64,000 nt of DNA, taken from the NCBI GenBank assembly GCA_963920525.1, contig OY986436.1, positions 180,252,361 through 180,316,360 of the forward strand, read 5' to 3'. The notes under the pieces were generated by a model. It did not search any database and was not told where the DNA came from. It saw only the letters and a program-made list of their open reading frames with translations. Source of the DNA: Dichetophora obliterata (Eukaryota; Arthropoda; Insecta; Diptera; Sciomyzidae). Both the position numbers and the translations under genes were made by a program. Below are positions 1 through 11,845 of this stretch, one piece after another; within the stretch, counting starts at the first letter, position 1, and each line of letters starts with the position of its first letter.

Positions 1-670
1 TCAAGGTGGCAAGTGAAAAAAGGTATGTTAGTATGGCGAATCCATGAAAAATAGCTGTGTTTCGTAAACCATGAATGAGGTGCGATACTAGCTTCGTGAG
101 CTGGTTCATAGCTATTATACATTGACATACATACATCAATACTATGGTATCGATACCATATGTGTGTCCATAGTATTATCATTCGTAAATTCTATTCATC
201 AAAAATGCATTTTTTAAGTGCCTGTGAACATTCAAACATTTGGTACCTTGTGATAAGTTTCGCCCAGTTCAATGGAGCCTGCTCGCGTATAGCCAGTGAT
301 GCCAGGTTAAGGGTAATTATATTTTTGAGGGGTTTTTCAATCGTCTTGTGAGCTAATAAGGGAAAAAGGGAAGCATTTTGCTTGGTCGTACAAATAAAAG
401 GGACTTTTCAAATGGAGAACTAAAGGCGTTATTCTGGTGATCTGCAATTGTAAATTAACATACAAAGCAGTTTATATAATACTTTTTTTAACAAAAAGTT
501 GGAAAATTCAAAAAATATCATATAAATATTTCTTGTTCAAACCTTTTTGTGAGTTGACAGTTTTGTCAAGTAGCTTTCGATACCAATTTATACTGAGAAA
601 TCCTTATAATGGAAATTGCCAATTTCTAGAATTAGTCGATAAATATAAGTAGTACATATATTGCTATGTA
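1..670. other. No gene recognised; perfect 16-bp palindrome
   Basis: No coding signal or repeat that I recognise. A perfect palindrome, ATGGTATCGATACCAT, lies at about 143-158 and contains a TATCGATA core. The rest is AT-rich and looks unique. This stretch ends at the TA dinucleotide (669-670) used as target by the Tc1-like element that follows. Confidence 0.5.
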
Positions 671-2254
671 CAGTGTTGCGCAAAAGAATAGCAACAAAAT
701 AAGTGCGCTGCAACAAAATCGTGAATCTTTTTTAATATTGGGGACACACAAAAATGATTATAGGAATCAAAGCAGATACTCATACATCATATATAAGACA
801 AATCAAATTCAAATTTGGTTTTTTTTTTAATTAAATTTCAAATTAATGTGGCTACATTCAATTTGCCTGAGAGCAAAACAAAAGCAACAAAACTTGAAAA
901 ATGTAAAAAGAGATCAGAAGTTCCAAGAATTACCGGTAAAAGTTCCGTTATTGTACAGCACGTGTTGTTTGTAAGTCATAAACATTTAAGATTAGTTTTC
1001 TTTTTGCGCTTGTTGCGACATTGACTGTTCCATTTATAATGGCACGCTTTAAATACTGTGAAGCTCTTAAATTGCAAATTATTTCCGAATATAAAAACGG
1101 AAATTCACAAATATCTAACGTGAAACAGTTTGATATTAATCAGTCAATAGTTTGCAGATTAATAAAGAAATATACCATCACAAAAGACGTAACAATGGTA
1201 CATTAAAGAGGGCGGCCGCGGAAGACACCGCTGCGTGATGATAGGAACATTTGGGGCGTGTTCAAACGAAATGCATTTGCCACATCCAAAGAGGTTGTTC
1301 GGACACATGATTTAGATATCCATCACAGCACAGTTTGATGACGAGCCGTTGAGAACGATTGAAGAAGTTACAGACCGGCAGAGAAACCTTTGCTTACAGC
1401 TAAGCATAAAAAACAAGGTGAGGTGATGCAATTTAAACAATTTTGTCTGAAGTTGTAACAAGTTGCAATTTATTGTTTTTTAGACTCAGCCTTGCAAAAG
1501 AGCACCTAAATTGGACCGTTCAAAAATCGAAAACCGTTTTTTAGCGATGAATCAAAGTTCAACTTGATTAATTCAGATGGGATGTGTACGGTACGGCGCC
1601 ATCCAGGTACACGACTTGAAGCCCGAAACTGCAAAATAAATTTTAAGCACGGAGGCGGTGGCATTATGGTCTGCACTTGTTTTCCTATAATAAAGTTGAA
1701 CCATTTCAAAAAAATCGATGGAATTATGGACCGATTTGTATATAATCACATTTTAGAAAGCAAGATGCAACCACATTCAGAGTGGAATATGTCGCTTCAG
1801 TGAACGTTTCAACCCGACAACGACCCGAAGCACACTTTATTTTTGGGATTTTGAAGGTAAAAGTTTCTGGTCAAAGGTTTTCCAATAAGACTGCACTGTA
1901 TGAAGCCCTGAAAGTTAATTGGGAACATATCTAATTTACACCTAATACCAACATATCTAATTTAATAGAGTCGATGTCGCTCATATGTGCAGCGGCTATT
2001 AAGAATAATGAATCTTGCACCAAATATTAATTATGTTGCTTTTGTTTTGCTCCCAGACAATCTGAATGAAATCACATTAATTTTAAATTTAATAAAGAAA
2101 ACAAAACCAAATTTGAATATGATTTGTTTTTAATATGATGTATGAATATATGCTTTGGTTCCTATAATCATTTTTGTGTGTACCTAATATTTAAAAAGAT
2201 ACACGATTTTGTAGCAGCGTACTGATTGTGTTGCTATTGTTTTGCGCAACACTG
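671..2254 (+). mobile_element. Tc1-like DNA transposon, decayed
   Basis: The ends are inverted copies (CAGTGTTGCGCAAAAGAATA on the left, its near complement at 2221-2254) flanked by TA on both sides (669-670, 2255-2256), the target duplication of Tc1/mariner elements. Inverted similarity continues for over 100 bp: the left block around 690-800 matches the right block around 2110-2220, both holding an ACACACAAAAATGATTATAG-type stretch. At 1.58 kb the length is normal for Tc1. The interior carries a broken transposase in several frames, so this copy cannot make its own enzyme. Confidence 0.9.
1039..1990 (+). pseudogene. Tc1 transposase relic
   Basis: Pieces of a Tc1 transposase appear in the expected order but in different frames. 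An N-terminal helix-turn-helix starts at 1039 (MARFKYCEALK...). The AT-hook-like GRPRKT between the two DNA-binding halves is at 1210-1227. A catalytic-domain block near 1540-1790 begins FSDESKFNL and includes a KHGGGGIMV stretch. The second catalytic motif, QPDNDPKHT, follows at about 1806-1835, then a short C-terminal piece near 1895-2010. The first and second catalytic Asp motifs are visible. The third acidic motif of the DDE triad is not found: the block between DNDPKHT and the C-terminus is missing. Stops and frameshifts make it non-functional. Family assignment is strong; the exact Tc1 subfamily is not resolved. Confidence 0.85.
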
Positions 2255-2363
2255 TATATTGTTTTACTTTTTGTATTGTTTCGTTACTTTTAACAAAATG
2301 TTTAATTAGTTAAAAAAATTACTAGATATTTTTATTTTATCTACTTAGTTTCAAATAATTTCT

Positions 2364-2793
2364 AGTGGCGAACGAATGTATCCGTCTTCGAAGACGTCTT
2401 TCAAGACAGCACTCAGTCTTCGAGGACACATCGCTGCAGTCCTATAGCTGTGCTTGAAGACCATTTCAAACAAATTAGCCAAACGATTTGCAACACTATT
2501 CTACGCCATGTCTTCGACGACGGATGGGATCCACGTACTGTCCAATGTACGTGTTCGCTTAAAATCGGTGCACCTCTGTTAGTGTTTGCCCCATCGCGCT
2601 CTCTTGCTTTATGCTTTCCACTCTCCCTCATTCCCTTCATGGATCGATCCGTCTTTGAAGCCAGATTTTCTGCTTTTTAATATATATTTTAAAAATTTAA
2701 AAAAAGAATTTTTGTCAAAAATTTCATACGATTTATTTTGCTCCTGAATTTATGAGAAAAGGACAACGTCTTCGAAGGCTACTTTTGCCACTG
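2364..2793. mobile_element. MITE with AGTGGC termini
   Basis: The ends are inverted: AGTGGCGAACGAATG on the left, and the right end reads in complement CAGTGGCAAAAGTAGCC. Both are followed inward by CTTCGAAGACG. The interior is GC-richer (2410-2680) and has open frames on both strands, but none resembles a known protein. I could not find a clear target duplication. It is a non-autonomous DNA element of unknown superfamily. Confidence 0.6.
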
Positions 2794-3566
2794 GGTTTGT
2801 ATGGAAGAGATTATTTTTTATAACAAATACTTATGTATTAATCAGAGCAAATAGTTTTTATAACAGATTCTATACAATAATTATTTCAGTTATAAACATT
2901 TTTATTTAAACAGTTATAAAAAACACGTGCAGTGTTATTTAATACTTTAATGAACTTTTGTGCACAAAATTTTATACCTAAATAAAGTTATGTTTGAAAG
3001 ATATTTTATAGATTCTAAAAAATTGTAAAAGGGAAAAAAAAGGAATTTTTTCATGTTTGTGGAAAATTATACATAAATATACTGGCAACACTGTGTATAG
3101 CATAAAATAATCTGTTAGTATATGCAAAACTTCAGGCTGAACATTTTGGAGGACATGTTGTAAAAGCACTGTATGAATGGCTATGACTTTTATGTATTAA
3201 GATGTGCATACTTTCAGACTGAAAATTTTTCAGGACAGTTTGAGCGATATAGGTGCAGAGCAGTATGCTTGTCTTTTATGTATTAAGATTGTTATCTGGT
3301 GCAACATATCTTCAGTTAATACTTAATATTGAATAAAGCAACCAACGCAATAAAGAATATTCGATCAGTTGGTAGTGTAAAGGACTATCAATCGAAGGGT
3401 TATGAATTCGATTCTCATGGCATACAAAGAAATATTTTAATTTTATATTCTCTTGGTGTAACAGACGAAACCCTAGTGTCATTTATATTTGAGAGAGAAT
3501 ATATATCTGTTTACAAAGTTACGGGTATTGTCAAACGAATAGACAACCTGTAGTAATTAAATCATG
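2794..3566. other. No gene recognised apart from a tRNA-like SINE head
   Basis: AT-rich sequence without recognisable coding. Two similar phrases, CTTTTATGTATTAAGAT at about 3187 and 3274, show a diverged local duplication. The tRNA-like block at 3365-3430 is listed separately. Confidence 0.4.
3365..3430 (+). repeat. tRNA-like block, likely SINE head
   Basis: The order and spacing are those of a degenerate RNA polymerase III promoter. An A-box-like run (GATCAGTTGGTAGTG) is followed about 35 bases later by a B-box-like AATTCGATTCTC. The acceptor arm does not close, so this is not a working tRNA gene. The usual explanation is the 5' head of a tRNA-derived SINE; the body of the element cannot be delimited here. 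Confidence 0.45.
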
Positions 3567-3574
3567 TATAGATT

Positions 3575-3757
3575 CATTGTATAAGGATAGAGGCAACTGC
3601 AGCGCTGACTGTGCTCTCTTTCCATACTGCCATGTCTGTCAAATTTAGCAGTGTGGCGAATGGAAACAAAAGAAAAGAAATAAAAGGTTTTGCTTCGTTT
3701 TGACATTTCCGGCACTATGCTCTCATCTGGTGCATCTACCTGTATTCTTCTACCATG
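3575..3757. mobile_element. 183-bp MITE, 8-bp target duplication, copy 1
   Basis: Flanked by identical 8-bp repeats TATAGATT (3567-3574 and 3758-3765). Inverted ends: CATTGTATAAGGATAG on the left; the right end in complement is CATGGTAGAAGAATACAGG. The interior holds CTGTCAAATTTAGC. A second copy of the same family lies at 32975-33155 with a different 8-bp duplication. An 8-bp duplication suits hAT- or P-type transposases, and a CATG terminus is the P-element pattern; that assignment is inference. Confidence 0.88.
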
Positions 3758-3765
3758 TATAGATT

Positions 3766-6229
3766 CAGGTTTTTTTGAAGTGAAAACTTCTTTAGGCGCG
3801 TTGAACGATTTTGGTAGAGGGTAAATCATTCGTTTGCATCATCGTATTTTTCCAAGGAATTCGTCATTCGGCCGCAAGCTCACAAAGAAATCACTTGGCA
3901 ACTCCTGAAATTAATGCATATAATCTGATTGTTAGTATATAAATACTTAAGTTAGGTTGCAATAAGATGTTTGCAACCAAAACTTATTAATTCGGTTTAT
4001 ATTTATATATATATGCCTTTAGATTTGGCAATTTCTTCAGTTGTGGTATTTGTCAACATTATTGAAAAATTTGCTTTTACTCAAACAGCTGCTATTCATG
4101 GTGAGATTTAAAAATGGATCCATCTTCTTCTTTTTCTTCTTTTTTCTGCTGGAACTTCGTTTGCAAACAAGAAAAATAATGTATGGATTGAGTGTTTTAA
4201 CATTTTAATCTTTAAGTTGTGATAAAGGCATATGTTGAACATTCAAATAATTACATGCATGCTCTTATTTTATTACATATCGTCAAACAAAGTTTGACAA
4301 TTTTCACACTTGTTGTATTTGTCAGTGGCTTTTTATTTTCACCACTGCGGCATTTTATATTCAGAGTTGTCAACTATGGCTGGTCGTGGTAGGATAGAAA
4401 ATATCAAGTTGAATAAAATTTGTGTGTGTTGAAATAAATTTGTCTTTATTGCTGTGTCAAATGGACGATGAAATTTTGACAATTACAAATTTTGACATTT
4501 CGGTCGTGTTTTAGCGCAAATATTTTATTTTATTTGCATTTTATCAATTTGCGACATATTTAATTCGAGAGCTTGTACTTGCAACATATTTCGTAAACTT
4601 GTTATATTGTAAACCTAAAAAACTGTTAAAAAATTAAAAAAATTAACGAAACAGCAGACAAACAGAAAATATAGCATGCAAAGTGCTGTATATTTTACGC
4701 CGCCAATTCGGTTCATCCCCTCTAACGCTGCGCAACCGCTGGGATCTTGTAATTCTCTTTGCGTTGTTGTTGTAAATTTGCTAAGTAGTTATTGTTGTAC
4801 AGTAAGCTTTAATTTTTTGTGGATGTTTATTTGTAGCTACAGTCAGCATATGACATCGAACTAATTTAGAAAACAGTTTATACATATGAATTAAAGAGTA
4901 TGTATAATATTGGTAAATCTATTTGTTTTTAGTAAAAGTGTTACCGTATCGGAAATATATATTTACATATTCACATATATATAGTTCATATATATGAACA
5001 ATTTAGCTCATTGAGGAAATTTAAAGAATATTTATGTATATTTATATAATAACAATTACGTATTAAACCTGCAAAATAATTAATATTTTCAGTAGTACTT
5101 GAATAACTAAGGTCTGCTTATCCTAAGCATTCTATTTTTTAAAACTGTTTAGCTTAATTTCTTATATGGACTATATATAATTTATAAGCTATAGATATTT
5201 CTTAATTTTAGAATATTCTATTTTTAATACACAACGTAATATAGATATGGTGAACATGTATATTGTGTTAGTGTGATGATATAAATTGATATAAATAAGC
5301 TTTAATTTTTTATATTAATCAATAATGAAATAATTTAAATAAATTACTTTGATTATATGTATTTTTGATATGGTAACACTTTTGCTTAAAAGAAATAGTT
5401 TCAGTAATATATAAAAAATTTAATAAATTGTTATAAGCTCTTAACAAAAATAATTCTAATTTCATATGCCAACTGTAGCTACACGATTAGAATTCACAAC
5501 ACCTACAAAAAATTTCCGGCTAACTGCGCCAACAACAATTACCAAAGAAATCTAAAAACAAGGACGCACAGAGAAGAACAAGATCAGAGCGGAACTTTTA
5601 AAACTTTTTGATTTCATCCAACATGTAGGACGGGCTGCAGTATGAGCTTTCGCACATCCTACATGTCCGTCCGACCTGTCAAATCCATCCTACATGTAGC
5701 CTAGTCCGAAACCCCCTATTAGCATGAAAATTCTTATATAGTAGTAAGGCGGTCCGTGGCAGGACAACTTCTTCCATTTATATTTTATATATAGGTTTTC
5801 GCTTCGGTCCGCAGTCCTCTCACTGCTATACTTTTTTTTTCTTTATTTTCTTTCATCCATTCTGACAGTTCGACCGAGCTTCTCTCAAGTGACTTAACCT
5901 GTATTAATCAACCTTAACCGACACCGCAATAGAAACAATGAGAAACACTATAGCAGAGGAAAAGAGAGAAAAAGCTTTATGCTGCTTGTGTATCTAACAA
6001 TTTAATGAAGCAATGATTTTTGTGTGCGGCTTTTTGCCTACTTTTAAATTTAAATTTTAATAACTTTTAAGAGTTGTTTTAAAAAAATAAAGTTTGTAAG
6101 ATTGTAAGTTAAACATGTAGCTTTATACTGGTGCAAGAATTACTAAAATTGGCTCAGTAGTTTTTAAGTTTAGCGTCGTCGCAGATACGTGAGAAGCCTT
6201 TTATATAATTGTATACATATAGATAACAT
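3766..6229. other. Long AT-rich stretch without recognised genes
   Basis: Nothing coding is recognised. Notable pieces: a perfect palindrome GTTCATATATATGAAC at about 4984-4999; three short repeats of CATCCTACATGT type with their complement between about 5617 and 5702; and a partial relic at about 5830-5900 (GACAGTTCGACCGAGCTTCTC) that matches the right half of the MITE at 15220-15369. The remainder has many poly-A/T runs typical of non-coding insect DNA. Confidence 0.45.
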
Positions 6230-6444
6230 CATGGCAAAACTAGACAAGGTAATTTTAGGGCGGAGAGCCGGTGACCGAAACTGTCAAAACGAAGTTGACA
6301 ACTCATACAAAATCGGGAACCAGTGAGAATGCAATGAGAAAGCAAGAATTGGCAAATATAGCAAAATGGCTGAGCTTGACAGTTATGGTCACTAAGAAAG
6401 AGAGCACATTCAGCCCTAACGCTACCTTGTCCAGTTCTGCCATG
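6230..6444. mobile_element. 215-bp MITE of the CATGGCA family, copy 1
   Basis: Inverted ends of about 32 bp: CATGGCAAAACTAGACAAGG on the left; the right end in complement is CATGGCAGAACTGGACAAGG. Flanks GATAACAT (6222-6229) and GTTAACAT (6445-6452) agree at 7 of 8 bases, a decayed 8-bp target duplication. The interior contains AACTGTCAAAACGAAGTTGA. A second copy is at 15396-15609 and a relative at 25306-25725. Confidence 0.88.
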
Positions 6445-6566
6445 GTTAACATCAAACAATAAAGTAAGCAAATAAGTTTATTTATAAATATAAATAATAT
6501 ACTTGCACTCACTTTGATTGTTTTCTTTTCGGCCAACATGCTCTCATAGAATCAGCACGTGCTATT

Positions 6567-6715
6567 AGGTCTGTTCCCGTACTCGATTCAAGTAGCTTGA
6601 AGTTGCTTGAAAGAGTTATTTTACACATTTTTAAGGCTCGAGAGAGAAAAATAACATGCAAAATGTCACTCTCTAATCTATTTCAATTACTTGAACTTAG
6701 AACGGGAACAGACCT
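6567..6715. mobile_element. 149-bp MITE with AGGTCTGTT ends, copy A
   Basis: Perfect terminal inverted repeat AGGTCTGTTCCCGT / ACGGGAACAGACCT. Inside, a sub-terminal TTCAAGTAGCTTGAAGTTGC is partly repeated in complement near the right end. The same element in opposite orientation lies only 65 bp downstream (6780-6929). No coding capacity. The target duplication cannot be defined. Confidence 0.8.
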
Positions 6716-6779
6716 ATTGTTATGAACACAAATCTCGTAATGAAAGGCAACAACAGAAAAAAGAATAGATCAATGCACT

Positions 6780-6929
6780 AGGTCTGTTTCCGTACTGACT
6801 TCAAGTAATTGTAATAGAATAGAGAGTGACATTTCGCATGTTGCTCTTCTCTTTCGAGTTTAAAAAATTAGTAAAATAACGCTTTCAAGTAACTTAAAGT
6901 TACTTGAATCGAGTACGAAAACAGACCTT
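6780..6929. mobile_element. 150-bp MITE with AGGTCTGTT ends, copy B (inverted)
   Basis: Ends AGGTCTGTTTCCGTAC and GTACGAAAACAGACCT. Its interior is the reverse complement of copy A: the AGAGAGTGACATTT side lies left here and right in copy A, so the two copies form an inverted pair. Confidence 0.8.
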
Positions 6930-8773
6930 CTGTTTACAATGAATTTTTTACCAAAAATAACGGTTTGCATTCCGCTACACTCATTTCAAATGCATGCCCA
7001 TTACAATCGACAAGGTTAACGAAAGGGTTAATGCAGAGCAAAAATAGTAACAAATGTGTAAATAAATCATTAAATTTAACCTTGAAAAAGTAATTATTTA
7101 AGCTTACCCAGAAAAATTCATTGCTGAGACAATTATACGACCACACTTCCGTAACTTCATGAAGTATATTTCGAAATACCTCCTCCTAAATTGAAACCGT
7201 TGTTTATGGACAACTTCCAACTTTGTTCGAAACTCACTTTTGAATAGCAAAGGAAAGTTCTATAACAAAACTATCAATTTCCAAAAATGCGAGTCTCTAC
7301 GTTAAAAAAATTTATATTATATAAATAAAAGTTATATCCATAAAAAAATTGAGTTAACTCAATTGTACTTAAAAAATACTCTTTTGTAAAATTCTGAAAT
7401 CGCCTGAACCAGTATGCGATATTTATTTGCATTCTTGTTGGACAAGAATGGTCAACATGAATTCCTCTTTCAGAAAAGTACTGTGTTTAGTCTTTTAGAA
7501 TTAATAATTTTTTTTAATCTCGGTTTGTATAATTATATAAATTTAAAAAAGTCGTAGAAATAAACTCTAAAACAAACAAACAGAAGCACCAATTGTTCAT
7601 ATTATTGCCTGGTTTTAAAATCTACAGATCTAATAATAAATCCTTGAAGTATAAAAGTTCATAAAGAAACTCAAATAAAGTTCAGACAATAAACTAGACA
7701 AGAAAGTATGAAACGTTAAATATAACAACCGCACGAGCGAGCAATAAAAACCGCAATAACAAGCATTCGCGCCTAACAATAGGCAAACAAATACAAATTA
7801 TAAGTGCTCATGCGTAACACTCATAAATAAAACCGCACAGTTCTATTCGTACGCCGCGACAAGCTTGATTCATCGATCTCTTCAACGAAGGTAATCACAA
7901 CAGAACGATAATGTAAAGGCAAAGAAAAACACGCGAACCCAAAACGATCAAGCCAACGAAAGAACCCATTATAAAGTGATAAAAATCCATAATAAGGAGT
8001 CCGCGCGAGAGCTCAAGGTATTAAGGAAACACTGAATATGCTAAAATAGCATAGAAACAAACCTAGGCACGAAAGTCAAAAAATGCTTTTGAAAATTTAT
8101 GAAAATTTATACATATGTATAGTACACTATAGTTTTGTTTGAGCAATTTTTGGAATACGTTTTAAGGTCTTTATTTAAAGAAAGACAAACTTTCTCTACT
8201 ATTCAATGTCTTGAAACGTCTTTTGAAATGACTTTTGCGCTGGAAAAAGTCAGAAAATAATGCAACAGCGCATAATGGAAAAAACTAACAAGTCAAAATT
8301 GTGAAAAAAGTATCTAAAGTAAAATTGCACGAACGATCAGTGACCGTGAAATCACAGCATTTTCCATGATATACAACACAGTCATATATATTCCGATGAA
8401 ACAGCATAAATAATGCGCGATTTTACGACGGTTCATCTTGATTTTCATGGAAAACGTTGCGTGTGCGCGATGTGTGTGTGGTGCAGGTAAAATACTCTGT
8501 TTACAAATATCTTCGTATATGTATGTAGTCTGTCGTCGATTATGAACAAATAAATATTTAATTGTTTTATTTATTTGAGTTCTCTCTTTTTCTCACTCCT
8601 TAGGTTTCTATCTATATAGATATTTAAATCTATTTTTGTGATTTGTTCGGGTGCTTAAAACTTGGAAACGATTGGACCAAATTGGATACTTCCTTTTACG
8701 GGTTTGTTCGTAATTGTTACGCGAAGGTTTAGGAAAAAATAAAATATTGCCACACCCCTTCTTACCGTTCACA
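6930..8773. other. No gene recognised
   Basis: No repeat or protein match is seen. Between about 7690 and 8060 the plus strand is less AT-rich and A-over-T biased, with several CpG-containing words (CCGCACGAGCGAGC and similar). That resembles a leader or untranslated region, but nothing supports a gene call. The end of this stretch (about 8730-8770) already shows phrases of the foldback element that follows. Confidence 0.4.
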
Positions 8774-9022
8774 AATCAATAAAAATGCTATATTTAAGAC
8801 GGTTTAGGGCGAATTAAACCAAACGTTCAAAATTAAGGTCGTATGATAGCTGTCGGTAATTATACAAAAAACGGGCGTGGTCACACTATATCTACGCCTA
8901 CTTTTAGGAAAGACTTCGAAACTACTGGTTGGGTTGAGCTCTAGTTTTGGCAATGCATTTGCTTCGCGTACGAGATGGTTTCAGAAATTGCCACACCTCC
9001 TTTTACCGCCCACAAATATATA

Positions 9023-9953
9023 AAAATTTGCGATATCAAATAGCTTTGGAGTTATAAGTCGCATAACATCTGAGTTCAGTATTCGATCTCAATTTATACA
9101 TGCAGTTTCATTAATAATATTTATGGGCGTAAGACAAGGGGGAGTAGCATCTCCCATGCAACCCAAATTTGCGATATTGAATAGCTTTGGAGTTATAGGT
9201 CGCAAAGCGTCGGAATTCGGTATTCGACCTCAACGTGCACATGTAGTTTCGTTGATTACATTTTATAAGCGTTTTTCAAGGGGGCGTTGTACTTCCCATT
9301 AAGCCAAATCAGCGATATCGAATAGTTTGAAGTTACAGGTTGCACAACGTCGGAATTCAGCACTCGACCTAAATTTACACATTAAGTTTGATTGCTAAAA
9401 TTTTATGGGCGTTTGACAAGGGGGTGTGGCACCTCCAAAACAACTCAAATTTACGATATCAAATAGCATTGAAGTTATAGATCGCACAGCTTCGGAATTC
9501 AATATTAGACCACAATTTACACATGATATTGCGATAACCCAAATTTGCGATATCGAATAGCTTTAGAGTTATAGGCCGCAAAGCTTTTGAATTCAGTATT
9601 CGATCTCAATTTACATATGCAGTTTCATTAATAGCATTTTATGGGCGTAGGAAAAGGGGGAGTTGCATCTCCCATACAATCCAACTTTGTGCTATCGGAT
9701 AGCTTTGGAGTTATGGGTTGCACAGAGTCGCAATGCAGTATTCGACCTCAATGTACACATGTAGTTTCATTAATAACATTTTATGAGCGTTAATCAAGGA
9801 GGCGTGACACCTCCCATACAACTTAGATTTGTAATATCGATTAGCTTTTGAGTTATACATACGTCACATAGCGTTGGAATTAAAAATTCGACTTCAATTT
9901 ACATATGCAGTTTCACTGAAAACATTTATGGGCAACTGACAAGGGAGCAACTG
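9023..9953 (+). repeat. ~141-bp satellite array, about 7 units
   Basis: Unit starts are marked by AAATTTGCGATATC-type phrases near 9023, 9165, 9306, 9447, 9540, 9680 and 9826. The period is about 141 bp except for one ~93-bp truncated unit. Each unit carries AGCTTTGGAGTTATAGGTCG, then GAATTCAGTATTCGACCTCA, then a GGGCGT/GGGGGCGT block. Units differ by many substitutions, so the array is old. Confidence 0.88.
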
Positions 9954-9962
9954 ACAAGGGAG

Positions 9963-10073
9963 TTCTCGATCATTTGTGATCAAACATTTAATAACACGCA
10001 CAACACAATTCATCAATAGAAGCTAGGTCAAAGTCCTTCCAAGGGCTGAAATGGCCAGTTTATTATTATTATT
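9963..10073 (+). mobile_element. 5'-truncated SINE nested in the satellite
   Basis: Flanked by the direct repeat ACAAGGGAG (9954-9962 and 10074-10082). It matches the 3' half of the full SINE at 39006-39357: CATTTGTGATCAAACATTTA and GGGCTGAAATGGCCAG. It ends in an ATT/ATTT-type tail (TTTATTATTATTATT). The orientation is plus, because the tail is at the right. 5' truncation plus a tail and target duplication are marks of LINE-driven retroposition. Confidence 0.85.
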
Positions 10074-10376
10074 ACAAGGGAGCGTGGCTGCAAAGCGCCG
10101 GTTTCAACTAGTTTTTTATATATTTGTGGGCAGTAAAAGGGGGCGTGGTATTTTTTTCTGAAACCATCTCGTACTCGAAACAAATCCATTGTCAAAATTT
10201 GAGCTCATCTGGACTAGTAGTTTCGAAGTCTTTTGATCTTTTCTAAAAAGTAGGCGTAGCTATAGTGTGACCACTCCCATTTCTAGTATAGTTACCGACA
10301 GCTATCATACGAACTTAATTTTCAAAGTTTAATTTAATACGACCAAAACCTTCTTAAATATAGCATTTTTATTGAT

Positions 10377-11239
10377 GATTCTACAGCACATAATTTTTTA
10401 ATCTCAAATTTCAATCAAAATTTTTCAATCTCTGAAAGCGACATATTTTTGTTATTGGATAGAAATAATAAGAGAAAATTATACAAAAAACAGAAATGAG
10501 CTTATGTTGAAAATTAAGCACGCTTGTTTTAAATTTTTTGTAGAAACAGAATTGAGTTAAATTTATATTTTAAAATTTTTTGTTTAAATTTAAAGTATGT
10601 TTTTTTTCTTAGTGTATGCATATGATTGAACTTATTATGTTGACAGCACTCTTTCCTTGCAGATGCCAAAGGGTGAAAAAATACCTGAAAGAATTCCTTA
10701 CAATGCGTTCATATTAATTAAAACAAATTTAAAATATACATATAACGATTGGTGAGGGAGGTATCATCATAAATATTAATTAAAAATTTTCATATATTTT
10801 GCATTGAGTAATAATTGGAATAATGCCACGATTTCTTCATCTATCTATTATATAAAATTGAAGAGCACATTAAATGTTACCACTTTATCCCAAGAGTACT
10901 GGGCCGATTTTAAAGAGAAAAATTTCAAAATGTCATATTTGTGCAATAGTTTTATTTAGGAATATTTTTCGTTCGAATTTTTAATAATAAGTATATTTAA
11001 TTAAGGTTTTAAGTTTTTTAAGAAATCATCCAGCTGAAACGCATTGCTTTATCACTTTCTTTTCACGCTGTGTGATCGAGAGTTTTAATTAAATATGGAT
11101 CAAAGGCAACAGTGGCCTGCTAGTATAGTATAAAGCTTTGCTATATGAATGGAACAAACATGTTAATAAATGGAACTAAAAGTATGCAATGGTTTTTTGG
11201 AAGTAATCTATAAAGAATGCAATATAAATCGTAAATCAG
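10377..11239. other. No gene; Helitron-like 5' end near 10843
   Basis: Mostly unique AT-rich DNA. At about 10843 the plus strand reads TCTATCTATTATATAAAATT and then a short block ending TACTGGGCCGATTTTAAA. That is the style of Helitron 5' ends (TC start, then a block with a conserved 'xxCCGATTTT'). No matching 3' end was found. Confidence 0.35.
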
Positions 11240-11309
11240 AGAGTATCTTTATGGGTTTCATTCGGAACTTGAGAGTAGAACGAAATGAATACAAGAAATT
11301 CAAAATGTA

Positions 11310-11480
11310 TTTGAAGCAGCCTGCCATCGAGCTTGCTAACTGCTTCTGAAAATGAACTGCAGATCGTAATACAAAGATTGGCCACAGTCCATAATGAGGT
11401 CAATGAAGAAGAGTTAACGATTGAAATACCAAGGTTAAGGAGACACGATAAAGCTGTAGACATTGCTTTCGAAACACATA
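11310..11480 (+). pseudogene. Possible transposase relic
   Basis: One plus-strand frame from about 11335 to 11505 reads as an acidic, leucine-rich segment without stops. It contains ...EEELTIEIPRLRRHD..., followed after a stop by EWGCVAESI. The composition resembles the C-terminal part of some hAT/ZMYM-like transposases, but I see no diagnostic motif. It could equally be a chance open frame. It is recorded because the codon content differs from the surrounding poly-A/T DNA. Confidence 0.2.
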
Positions 11481-11699
11481 TAAATTGGACCTCAATCGAT
11501 TTATAAAAATTTATTTATGAATGGGGATGTGTTGCCGAATCTATCACTTGGTTTAAAATTATTTTTAAAGATTTGTTGATTCATGCGAGTATTGATTATT
11601 TCGATAAAGTTGTCGAAAGTTTGTGTCTCTGTAAGCAAGAAAGAAGAAATTTTAAATCTTAATGGTGCCTTAAAGTTCAATTTTATGCAGGAACAAGCT

Positions 11700-11845
11700 A
11701 TAATCAGGCGAGTTGCTGCCACGCCCCGTTTCCGAACACCCATAAAATGTTATCAGTGAAACGGCATGTTTAAATTGTGGTCGAATACTGAATTCCAAAG
11801 CTGTGCGACCTATAACTATAAAGCTATTCGATAAATCATAAAGTA
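11700..11845 (-). repeat. Single diverged unit of the 141-bp satellite
   Basis: Read on the minus strand this holds TAGCTTTATAGTTATAGGTC, then GGAATTCAGTATTCGACCAC, then GTTTCACTGATAACATTTTA and a GGGGCGTGGC block, in the same order as the units at 9023-9953. It is a lone unit in opposite orientation, so it was moved as part of another element or is a relic of a second foldback copy. Confidence 0.75.

Larger units (their letters stand above)
8774..10376. mobile_element. Foldback-type element with satellite core
   Basis: Two arms of about 250 bp are inverted copies: 8774-9021 and 10117-10376. Shared phrases include CAATAAAAATGCTATATTTA, CGTATGATAGCTGTCGGTAA and GTACGAGATGGTTTCAGAAA. Between them lies an array of ~141-bp tandem units (9023-9953), interrupted by a SINE (9963-10073). 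No protein is encoded. Long inverted arms around tandem repeats is the architecture of foldback elements. A related, rearranged fragment lies at 47930-48215 and one diverged core unit at 11700-11845. Confidence 0.8.

Noticed and set aside
3365..3430. Functional tRNA gene
   Set aside because: Acceptor and T stems do not close; better explained as a SINE head. The same holds for the blocks at 13638, 15950 and 39284.
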